Assembly: GCA_034698045.1 (NCBI GenBank)
Contig: JAQGAU010001128.1
Location: forward strand, 1-21,247
Source of the DNA: Paramacrobiotus richtersi
Lineage: Eukaryota; Tardigrada; Eutardigrada; Parachela; Macrobiotidae
DNA: 21,247 nt
Direction: 5' to 3'
The notes beneath the pieces were generated by a model, which was not told the DNA's origin, made no database searches, and was given only the letters and a program-made list of their open reading frames with translations. The translations under genes and the position numbers were made by a program. This document shows, in pieces, positions 1 through 8,813 of this stretch. Each line of letters begins with the position of its first letter. The stretch's first letter is position 1.

Positions 1-1863
1 ACGCTAAGAGATGGTCCAAGGTTACTTTGTCTAATACGCGCTAGGGGAGTTATGTAACTGTAGCCGCCCTTCGTCGTGATCGATCGTTCATTCTCCATTC
101 AAAAACACAAAAAAAGTGGAAAGTTCCGTTTTGGAAAATGTTCAAAAGGACGTTATGCAGACAATGGAGCGAGGGTGGAAGGTAAATACACCTGATTCAA
201 TCCAAAGGTCACAGTTTGTGGATTCATGGCCGGAGTTGACGGAAAGGATTGCGGGCTGTCTGGGATTAGTTGACCGATACCCCGAGCGGCGGAAACGGAA
301 ATTCATACATCAACTCTTTAACTACACCATTTCGTGTTGATTTGCACAAGAATGTTATGTAACGAACTTTCGTATTCACTGTGCGCACGACAAACGCTCA
401 TTTTGTCTGTTTCTTCGCGGTTTTTTGTCGGCTGATAAGAATTAATGATGTTGCGAGAAAGCCGTGTCATACACTTGCGGCAGGAAAATTCTGGCTGCTA
501 GTTCTCTTTCTGTAGTGGTTTTGTAAATGTCAGACGTGTTTAAAAGTTCCTAATGTTGTACTGACATTTGATCCCTAATGTCGTGATTAACGATGACATT
601 AATATATGATTATGCGATGCTTGCGAGTATGCAGTACAGGCATGTTGCATGTGACCCTGAGTATAAGAAACTTAGAAATGGATTGATTACATGACATTTC
701 GCTCAGTTTACTGGACAATCAATGTGTAATGGTCGTTGCGTAACTTCGCCAATGAAAATCCACATTGTTGGTTTTCGTAGTACAGTGGCAACAAAGTGAC
801 TTTGTGAACGCAGTACGCCGTCAGCTCTACCATACAAATGTTATAAATGCACTACAAAAATATTTTCATAATCCTTTCTGTGCAATTACCATCGCCATCA
901 CGTCCCTACGTTTTGCCGTAATCCTAATGGTCCTGTCGCGCCTAATCCGGTGTTTTTTCGGGTAATCGTTAACTCCGCTTTATCAGCCAGGCGTGCATAC
1001 TGTATATATGTGCCGATGTGCTGGCGGGTGTATGTGTACACAAGCAGCCCGGTAAACCTAATAATGCATTTTCAAGAACACACTTTATGGATCTTTTTTA
1101 CCCTACTCCCCAGTTTGCCGCAAGAAACACTCTCAGCTGGGTTTACAAGGACTGGCTGCTGGTATTGATTTTCTTCCGTTTCGGGGTCTGTGCTGCCTGC
1201 GGGGGGTTAACGCACAAATTCCTGATGATCGGATGCATCAACCAGCTGGGTAACCTTGGAATGTGTGCAGGCTTGCAACGTAGTGTACCGTACTAGTAAA
1301 TCGTTTCCGGATTGCGGATACTGACTAGTTTCTTGGCGCTGTGGTTTTGTACGGAAGAAAATCTACATGTTTAATAGTTTTGCATTTTTGACCTTCGCCT
1401 GCATGCTTGGGTGAATAAATTATGAGGTTTATCTATCTGGTCTGATTTTATGATGTAATTAACGTTAACGCGCGGCTGCCACAAATGCGCAGTAAAAGAT
1501 CGATTTTTTGCAACTCGTAGAGCGACAACGTCGGACGCTGTCATTTGTCTGGTTTGCCACGACGGAAACATCAAGTTTAAACTTACTAATGTTTTTAGTT
1601 GGAAAAGCCGCGTATTTCGGATCACGTGCCCATCCATAATTAAGTAATGCATAATAAATGAATGTAGCCGCGTTCGATCTGTTGCGGCAGCTGGTATTCT
1701 ACATGAAACGATATGAAACAGCAGGCGCATACATATTGGATTATGATCGCGTGTTAACGTACTGTAGGTGATGTAGTAACTACGGCTTCAGTTTCCTCGA
1801 ATACGAGCCAATCCTCATAATCGCAATTAAACGCAAAAACAACTCTCTCACTATTTCGTGAAC
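1..1863. other. No convincing gene; intergenic or intronic
   Basis: I see no supportable gene here. A short plus-strand frame is open from 80 to 337. Its first ATG is at 155 and a donor-like AAG|GTAAAT lies at 182, so it could be an exon of a gene lying to the left, but nothing in it is recognisable. A minus-strand frame with a real ATG (1730 to 1371, 119 residues) has no family features. The plus frame at 1018-1296 opens on a non-ATG codon. The sequence is moderately AT-rich, without long repeats. Confidence 0.5.
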
Positions 1864-3066
1864 CTACAGTAACTGCAACCCGATTCCGGAGCATTTCGAA
1901 TTACTTTTTAACCATGCAGCACTTTGTTTGATGTAATTTAGGGAAATGTAAGATCGAGGTTGACAATTATCCTCCGTTAGCACCCCTAACAGGCCCACAA
2001 AGTAATAGCGTACACTGTGCCTGTGTTCGTCGTAAACTGCCCATAAACCTCTGTTTATCAATGAATCCAATTTCATGCATAGTGCAGCAATTTCCTGTTC
2101 GTTTACCTTGCAAATCCCGTACTTCCTGCTGTACTGCACATCGAGTTAATAAAAAAATGCAGTAACACTGGACCTACAAATTACGCTTCAACTCACCGGC
2201 AATAAGATAGGTAGGGCACGTGAACTGCTGTTGCCGTCGCATTGTCTCGCTTCCCAATTCTTACCAGCATTCATACCATGGACAAATTCATTCCAAATTC
2301 AGAACACAAGCACTCTAAACCCCAACGGCAATCTGTCCAGTGTTCCCCGGTAATATTGAGCAATAAATCATCCAACGAGCATAATATCATATTGGCCATA
2401 GCTTTTCGGCCAGCTGCTGCGATGGATAGTGTGTGCGGCGTGATATTGAGATTTGGACAAAACACTGACAAAAGATGCAAATGCTTTACAGAGAGGATCG
2501 TCGGAGAGAACAGCCGAGAGCGAGAGGAGTAGGAAAAAAAATCAACGCATTTCCTTTTTCAAGTTCACAACACGTCGCAATGTGTGGGGGATGGAAAACT
2601 GCGATAGACGACGCAGTGAATGCCGGAGTGACTGTGTGTGTGTGTGCCGGCTTTTTGAACTGCTGCAGCCAAGGCCAGGGATCTTCTTCCAGCGCGGTGA
2701 CGTCAGTCATGTAATCCAAGCATCCGTCGATGCGGCGATCGATATACCCGGCTTCCTGCTGGAAATGAGTTTCTTTCCATCTGACCGTGAAATCTACCAG
2801 CCCTGGCTAAATAACGGCATGTATTAGGCTATTAGCCAAATGTGTCTAGAATTCTCTGGAAATTGTCGGGTTTAAGTACCTCTGATCCAGTACAATAAGT
2901 TTCATTGGATGCGTGCATTAGTAGCTCCAGTTTATTCGAGCCGCTTATTTTCCAGTAATCAAGCTAACTGAACCTAGTGAAAGTTTGAGCTATAGGAAAA
3001 AATATTAAATTGTTTGTTATTAAATATTGAACATCAAACTGTTTCATTTTCGCTTATTGACGACAT
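1864..3066 (-). CDS. Unrecognised multi-exon gene (about 243-252 residues)
   Basis: I do not recognise this protein. Four exons join in phase on the minus strand: 2963-2880 (after acceptor ..GTTAG, donor GTACTT), 2806-2569 (donor GTGAAC, phase 1), 2416-2277 (acceptor ATCGCAG, donor GTATGA, phase 0) and 2133-1864 (acceptor GTGCAG, stop TAG). They give 732 nt, which is 243 residues plus a stop. A possible first exon is 3066-3040, starting MSSISENET, with a weak GTTTGA donor. Visible features are an acidic and aromatic stretch (EEDPWPWLQQF) in exon 2, a short His/Thr run encoded by the CA repeat, and a final 90-residue exon rich in Leu, Tyr and Asn (LDSLINRGLWAVYDEHR). Exon 2 is interrupted in every other minus frame. 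The weakest points are the GTACTT and GTGAAC donors and the start. Some of the sequence could be non-coding; the last exon is the most convincing part. Confidence 0.42.
2633..2646. repeat. (TG)7 microsatellite
   Basis: Fourteen bases of TG dinucleotide. It lies inside the second exon of the proposed minus-strand gene, where it would encode alternating His and Thr. It could vary in length between individuals only at the cost of a frameshift, unless the change is a multiple of three. Confidence 0.9.
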
Positions 3067-3969
3067 TTTAAGCTAGTATAGCGGAAGAAGTGTTCTGTGA
3101 CTATTTTTTCCGTTACGTAGCTTCCTTGAGAAAGAAGAACCCGGAGTTTTATATGACTTTCCATATTGCTTTTCCTTAACAATTGACTTTGCCTGGCACG
3201 AAATATCAAATTCCACAAGACTTTCATGATGAATAGCATCTATATTTGTCGTCGTTTTCCATTTCATCATTCATTGCAAGGAATGGTAGGAATAAATGTA
3301 CGCATTGGATGGACGGTGATTCTATTCGCGAAAGATCTGTACAGAGCGGAGGCGTTGCGTAATCGAACAGTCGATATAAACATTGCTTTGTTTGGGGTAC
3401 ACTTTAGCTGTAGCATGGCTTCTCTGGTTACAAGCAAAATACAAGTCGTTTATTGAACTTGGAAAGTGCTCTGGTTGAACCGTACGGGTAAACGTTGCAG
3501 TGTCGTTCGTAGTATTGACATTTTGGTTTGTGCACTGTGCGTCATCAGTGCGTGCGCGCAATGTTATGGATGGATGTCGGAGATTTCAGCCACGTGCGAA
3601 AAGTGACATCTGTTTAAATATTTAACAGATTAGAGCGTTTTGGTTTTCTCGAGGTCATTGCGCGGCCCATGTCGTAAAAACCGTTGCAGTAGACAATATT
3701 AATCAGAGTTCAAGTACAGTAGTTTGATTTGAGGTACATTGTCCTACAACACTCAATACTGCTCACTCAGGAAATTCGAAAATAGAAATTGATTTAAACT
3801 GCCGTTCCGAACGAACAATCTTCCAAATATCGCAAATACTGCCGCCGTGTCGGATGCAGTAGAACAACCAAAACAGAATAAATGCAGTGTTGACTCTTTC
3901 AAAAAGCGTCCACCTTGGCCGCTACAGCGCTGCTTGCTGCTGCGAAACCACTGACAATTGTGAACTGCA
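3067..3969. other. Intergenic stretch between two minus-strand genes
   Basis: No supportable gene. Overlapping minus-strand frames begin at 3270 (65 residues, real ATG) and 3239 (61 residues), and a 79-residue minus frame spans 3561-3322. They compete with each other and none has a recognisable motif. Part of this stretch should hold the 3' untranslated region of the C2-TIG gene (its stop is at 3970), but no AATAAA is visible on the minus strand close to the stop. Confidence 0.4.
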
Positions 3970-5876
3970 TTATATCGACACAGCTTGAAGCTTGCGTAAG
4001 TAGGCTTTCCATTCTCCAAGTAAACTGTCGGTTTCTGTAAAATAAGCACCAGTATAAAGAGAATCATTGCATTCTATATCTAAACGGAAAGTTATCATTC
4101 TCGTTTAAAACCAGAGATTTTTTAATTAAGTATATGATTACAAATGTTATACACACTCTACATACGAACGTTTTTAACCATGTTCTGTATAATGTTTTTG
4201 ACAAGTTCGTGCATAATATACAAACAAGAGTATGGAAGTATGGAAATACAGAACCGCCAACGCACTGGCAATGGACGAGATGAGCTGAACATTCCTCGCC
4301 ATCATCTCTTCCTCAAACGCTTTGGCATTCTCCATTAACTTGAGCAGTGCATAAACATTCCCATGCTGATTCCCAGAGTCCAATTCGTAAAACTCAATTA
4401 GATCAGCGCAAATGCCAACGCCCCCGCTAATCGTACACACTGTCACCACGCCCCTGCCCACCACATTACACCGCAAACGACACGTGATGGCAGTGGATGA
4501 CCATTGTCGTACAGCGTTCACACAATCTATACCACAGATGAAAAGATGCTGTAAATCGTCGCGGGTCTGCCCTAAATTTTTCCCAACAATCCTGATGACA
4601 GTGTCCTCATTTACAGGGATTCTATTCGGATGAACACCGTATACAAGAGGCGTAGTCTCTGGGAAATATGGTCGACGGGTCTTTGTCGCTTTCAACAGTG
4701 AGAGAATGTCAACTTTATGGTCCAGATCCGATAATATATTCGCCAAACTTTTCACCTTTATTTGCTCATCAACTGCCGGGATAAAGGTCACGAATGATTG
4801 TCGTTTGGCAAACCCCAAGTCTTCCAAATTCGGGGTAATTTTCACACGGAACTGGTTGCCCAAGGGAATGTCCTTCCCTGGATACGGAGACGAGGGAAGA
4901 ATAAATTCCATACTATCAACAGCATCTTCGTCTTCTTCGCGAATTCTTAAACATGATCGAAAACGCCCACGCTTTCTATCGGTATAAAATACTGAATCCA
5001 CTCGCATCCGTCTGGCCAATGGGAGCTCGCGCCATTGTTGGACGTTATCGATAAAGTCCACTTCCTCGATGGTACAGTTGTGAATGGTCCATCGTCTGGT
5101 GCGTGGGTGAAAGGAAATGGTACTTTCTTTCAGCGGATAGAACTGAGAGGAACGTTTCGTGATCCTTGCGCTGAGTAGTAATTCGCATTGTTTTTCCGTG
5201 TTAGTGATTTTCACATCTGCCGACTTCTCCTTCGGGATGGATGGATCAAAAACGAAGGAGAAGAGGGTCTTTCTCTCTCGGTTTAAGCAAAAGGGAATGT
5301 CTTCGAAAGGGATTTCGTGGGTGCCCAGGACGCCCAGTTCCATGTCTTTGATCTGGAGCACAAGAGGACTCCGCTCTGGCATTGTAAACTGGCTGTAATT
5401 GTAAGATACCATTTTGAGAAACGATAAATGTATTAAAAGACCATTGGCAACGTTTATTAAGTCGAATATAAGACCTGCACTTACAACATCCATGTCTGGT
5501 TATAAACGGCATTTCCAGTTTCTGTTGACCTTTCCAGTGTCCTAACCACTTGATCTCCAATAGAAAAGATAACAATCGTATTCGACGAATAAGTGCCTGT
5601 CGGAAATGGAAAGGTCATGATCCCGTTATACTTTGAACGAGAGTTTCGCCAAGACTCACCGTTTTTTCGTTTGCGATACAGTGGAAGGTTTCGTGCGTCG
5701 AGAACTGCAACAAGCGTCCATTTAAATTAAGCGAGTCTGACTACTTTACGTGTGTGCCTTTGCATTCAAAAGAATTATTTCCACGAGTAGACGGAATATT
5801 CAATAGTTTGATCGTACCTACTAGCGACTTTCACCTCACTGGGCTGGTATACAGCCGAGCTGTCTGCATTCCCCAT
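3970..5876 (-). CDS. C2 domain plus Sec5-like IPT/TIG domain protein, 467 residues
   Basis: Five exons join with consistent phase: 5876-5822 (start ATG, donor GTAGGT), 5704-5660 (acceptor TTGTTGCAG, donor GTGAGT), 5596-5485 (acceptor CCGACAG, donor GTAAGT), 5392-4266 (acceptor AATTACAG, donor GTGCGT) and 4034-3970 (acceptor ATTTTACAG, stop TAA). They total 1404 nt. The product starts MGNADSS, which fits an N-myristoylation site. Residues 13-120 read as a C2 domain: first strand SEVKVAILDARNLPLY, then IVIFSIGDQVVRT, then the NQTW..F strand, then LVLQIKDMELG. Residues about 121-310 are unassigned. Residues about 318-408 match the IPT/TIG domain of exocyst Sec5 (HPN...V.I.GKNLG, then LFICGIDC, then ITCRL, then ISGGVG). 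The tail (409-467) is helical and charged, with EEEMMARN. The rest of Sec5 is absent, and Sec5 has its TIG at the N terminus, so this is not Sec5. I infer a membrane-recruited adaptor. The first exon and the last splice are the least certain parts. Confidence 0.72.
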
Positions 5877-6470
5877 AATTGTAAATTTCGAGAATCTCTT
5901 CCCAAAACCTTCTATACGTTGCTTTACTATTGGCAACGTCAACGATAACAGAATGTATCTGTTAACTGAAAGTAAATGTCGTAGCCCAAAGTCAAGTTTT
6001 TCCGGATACTGCGGCAATTGCACTTCGCGTATGAAACCAGTAAAGTTCTTTCTAGAGGTTCTCTCTTTTGATAAGTACCTGCAAGAACTGCTAAATCATA
6101 AATGCAGAGAGAACCTGCAAAGGGGTACGACAACATCTCAACACGTTATGTTCAGAACCAGTAATACGTACAACAGCACGTAAATATCTACGGTTTCGTA
6201 AGCGTCGGACATTACCATGCGTCAACTCTAAAACTGAGCTTCTTAGGCCTTAGCAACAATTTAAATGCTCCAAAAACTTTTTTGGCCACACTACGCAAGG
6301 CCAGCGCTTAGATCTATGCTCCGTGATTACAGTTGGCGACGCATTATACTATACCTTTGTACTACCAGTAGTAGTGACAGTAAAAGTCTTGATCAGAACT
6401 TTTAACTTTGGCTTGCATTGTTTCGACATGTTTTTTGCTCAATAAGTAATCTATATCGAACTTTTCTAGC
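5877..6470. other. Upstream region of the C2-TIG gene
   Basis: This holds no recognisable coding sequence. On the minus strand it carries several good acceptor-like sites (pyrimidine tract then CAG, for example near 5980, 6080 and 6115), so a 5' untranslated exon of the C2-TIG gene could lie here. The frame of the first coding exon stays open upstream to about 6020, so a longer N terminus cannot be excluded. I prefer the ATG at 5876 because MGN fits a myristoylation site and the C2 domain starts 12 residues later. Confidence 0.35.
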
Positions 6471-6474
6471 ATCG

Positions 6475-6740
6475 AAATTTCCTTCAAGTTTCAAAATAAA
6501 CGTCATCCACGCAGAAACACTTTTCGTTAAAATTGTCTTCTGAAGTTCCGAAGATATTTCTTTTTCCTAGTCAGTTATAAACAAGATATGTAAGTGTATG
6601 CGATACGCGAAAACATACCACCGGCGTTGTAAATGTGTCAAAACAGTCAAACAGCAACTTAAAACGTGTTGAAACTAACAGTGAAATAAACATCTTTTAT
6701 AACGAATGATTCCTATCGATATCAGATGCCTGTCCTAAAC
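6475..6740 (-). pseudogene. Degenerate copy of a 15.15-15.42 kb exon and its intron
   Basis: This stretch aligns in the same orientation with 15146-15420. Shared blocks include TTCAAAATA.ACGTC.TCC.CGCAGA near 6490, TTCCGAAG..ATTTCTTTT near 6550 and CTTATAACGAA near 6700. At 15 kb this is the last exon of a putative gene plus part of the preceding intron. Here the equivalent frame begins KEISSELQ but goes out of register after ILTK through a one-base difference, and the acceptor-side residues are unrecognisable. Because intron sequence is included, the copy arose from DNA and not from a spliced mRNA. Confidence 0.55.
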
Positions 6741-8150
6741 GGTGTTACGTTGAAAATACTTAATAATATTAAGTTTTGCTCCCCTGTGTTGAGAATACAA
6801 ATTACAATACAGTAATTGTACGAGAATGTATATATAGTAATATATGTTTGCTTCACAGGGTGAAATACTGGAGTATGGCCGTTCCTTATAAGTTACTGCC
6901 TAGAGCGATAGATCTTTTATAGCGATGATGCTGTACTGCTTTGATCACTTAAAAAAGGCACAATTAACTGCGCTTCGGTCCGGTCTGTCTGGTTTGTTAA
7001 ATTAATATTACAGTATATAACTGTTTTGCGCTGGTAATGAAGGGAACAAGAACAACGACGGTATCGTGTGGGATTTTAATATATCTGGGGATCACAAGGA
7101 TGCCGATGGTCCACAGACTCCACACAACAAACCATGCCGTGTGGCGTAAGTGCAAACAGTGAGCAAACACTGTACAGTATTCAGAGGTACGCTGGGAAAT
7201 GTGCAATAGTTCGCGTCTGTTTGACTTGAATGTTCAAGGTTTACAACAAACAGCTTAAACCGAAGCGACCAACTTAGATAGCTTTTGGGACGATCTGGAC
7301 CTTAGGAGATTCGAGGATTTGCCGATCAGTATACTTTCATGGCATCTTATTGCGCGTAACGGCTTGTCCGTTTAGGAAATGTGCGGCGTGTGCAGTGACA
7401 TACTGTGCACGTACAGTACTTTACGTTGCTTTTGCTTCTGTTTTTGCTGTTTTAACGTTTTTCTGGGATGCTTTTCTGTCTCGCGGACCATACGTATTCG
7501 TTATGAGTTGTAAACCGGACGTTGGCAGTATGGACATGCGACTAGTGCTCGAAATATTTAGACAGTTACGTATCAGATAAACAGATGTTTTGCGATTCTT
7601 GCGTACGGAGCTGTACAACCGGTATGTACAAGACTGTATAAATTGTAACTTTTTCAGTTCAGCCACTGAAAGAACGACCGAGCATCGCCTCTCTCACACC
7701 TCCGGCCGTTTTGTAAGATTTGAACTGATTCTAAACTTTTTTCTTGAATGTCTAGTATTAGCAACCTTCCTAATAATCCAGTCTTTTGTCACATATTACC
7801 GAATATATATATTGTCACATGCAGTATTGCTTATAAACACAGTATCAGCGACAGTAGAGAAAAAATGCTTGATCAGAGATGTCAGCGTTTGGCTCATCGT
7901 TTCGGCATCTTTGTAGGCCAACCTAGGTATAATCCATGTCCACCTCTGATCTTCCATTTGGAATATGATCAAAAAGCGCGCCATTACTTGTAGCACGTCG
8001 CAACCACACACTCACAGACGCTTTCGCAGCAGTTATATTAATGACAAGTTGGCGGACTCTTTTGTGCACTTTACAAACGTTACGGGTATTGCGGATACTA
8101 CGCTTACCTTTATACGTATACGTACCGTACTGCGTGCAGAAACAAAGAAA
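6741..8150. other. Gene-free stretch with degenerate dispersed repeats
   Basis: No supportable gene. 6880-6990 resembles two separated blocks at 18984-19030 and 19458-19515 (shared core TAATGCTGTACTG or GATGCTGTACTG, then AAAAAGGCA, then ACTGCGCTTC.GTCC). 7373-7605 resembles 13855-14080. The ORFs across this interval (for example 7350-7580 plus, 7590-7916 plus) overlap several others on both strands and have no motif. I regard them as chance frames in old repeats. Confidence 0.4.
7373..7605 (+). repeat. Degenerate dispersed repeat, copy 1 (partner at 13.86 kb)
   Basis: This aligns in the same orientation with 13855-14080. Shared blocks are GAA.TGTG.GGCG at the start, a T-rich GCTTTTG tract, GAGTTGT.AA.CGGAC in the middle and AGTAAACGGATGTTTT versus AGATAAACAGATGTTTT at the end. 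By eye the identity is roughly two thirds with several small gaps. Neither copy holds an intact frame or visible terminal repeats, so the repeat class is unknown. Confidence 0.45.
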
Positions 8151-8335
8151 AACGTTTGTTTTCGGGCGGCGATATGACAGCGCGGCGAAGCGAACTGACC
8201 ATACATATGCGGCGAAACGTGCAGCGAATCGGCGGCGTACCAACCGCTCGGCGACGGGCGAAGTTGTGGCGAGATGGCTGCGACGGAACGTCTCGCGGAG
8301 AAAGGGTGACGGCGAAGTATCCTGTCACGGTGGAC
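8151..8335. other. GC- and CpG-rich patch
   Basis: About 185 bases packed with CG dinucleotides (GGCGGCG, GCGCGGCG, CGGCGACGGGCG) stand out from AT-rich surroundings and end 25 bases before a long hairpin. Frames are open through it on both strands (8041-8373 plus, 8243-7923 minus), but the products are simple arginine-rich shadows. It could be a small CpG island or promoter, a piece of a foreign element, or part of the same insertion as the hairpin. The sequence alone does not decide. Confidence 0.4.
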
Positions 8336-8358
8336 AGTGCCTTTGCTCTAATAATATT

Positions 8359-8409
8359 GTGTCACCACAGTGACTGATACTACTGTAGTATCAGTCACTG
8401 TGGTGCCAC
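8359..8409. repeat. Near-perfect inverted repeat, 24-bp arms, 3-nt loop
   Basis: The arm CACCACAGTGACTGATACTA at 8363-8382 is followed by CTG and then its exact reverse complement at 8386-8405. Allowing one mismatch, the pairing extends to 8359 and 8409. The loop is too short for a microRNA precursor. Such a perfect hairpin in otherwise decayed DNA suggests either recent origin (foldback insertion or inverted duplication) or selection. It sits next to the CpG-rich patch. Confidence 0.93.
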
Positions 8410-8813
8410 TTTCAGTGACAACTTCTGGAACTACAGTTTCCTTATACATGTTCAACATATACGGTAGTAACACTTTAGCAATGTTTTGTTAATTTCAACC
8501 TTGAACGAACAGTGCAGCGCAACAACACCTTGCCATCAATGTTGTGCATACAAGTTACAAAAAGAATAATGCATTAAACACTTTCACAACATTCTTGAGA
8601 TACATCAAACAAGTCTATCCGCCACCAAACATTCTGGCATTCTCTTATTTTTGTTATCATAAGAGACCGTCAATCAATCCAGTAGAAAAAAAGCATCTTC
8701 CCGATGAAAATGTGAACGAAACGCGGGTTAAGAACAATTGTACATGAACCATGAGTAAGCAACCAAATGAAAGGAACATTTTGACCACGAACAAAGAAAA
8801 GCCAAGATCAACA
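8410..8813. other. 3' flank of the CBM gene
   Basis: This lies downstream of the CBM gene stop (8814) on the minus strand and should include its 3' untranslated region. I see no gene. A 67-residue minus frame (8860-8657) overlaps the last CBM exon in another frame and is a shadow. The plus frame at 8544-8747 begins with a real ATG but is low-complexity in character. Confidence 0.4.

Noticed and set aside
1018..1296. Plus-strand 92-residue frame with an aromatic segment (NTLSWVYKDWLL)
   Set aside because: Non-ATG start, no recognisable family, mixed hydrophobic end typical of a chance frame.
1371..1730. Minus-strand 119-residue ORF with a true ATG
   Set aside because: Long for chance but without motif, splice partners or regular composition. 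Another minus frame in the same place looks equally plausible.
2698..2705. TGACGTCA, a CRE-type site
   Set aside because: It lies inside a proposed coding exon and a single 8-mer can occur by chance.
2453..2827. Plus-strand 124-residue frame
   Set aside because: Starts at TTG, is antisense to the better-supported minus exon 2806-2569, and its Cys/Val run is produced by the TG repeat.
4706..5398. Plus-strand frames at 4706-4987 and 5159-5398
   Set aside because: They lie antisense to the large exon of the C2-TIG gene and have no motifs.
4174..5493. The simple 439-residue minus frame with a start at 5493 and a membrane-like tail
   Set aside because: Its first 33 residues and last 40 or so fall in introns when splice sites are honoured. 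The spliced version restores a complete C2 domain at the front and a charged helix at the back.
3970..5876. Calling the C2-TIG gene exocyst Sec5 (EXOC2)
   Set aside because: Only the TIG domain resembles Sec5. In Sec5 it is at the N terminus and is followed by a long helical rod, whereas here it lies near the C terminus after a C2 domain.
8359..8409. Hairpin as a microRNA precursor
   Set aside because: A 3-base loop and perfectly paired short arms do not suit Drosha/Dicer precursors.
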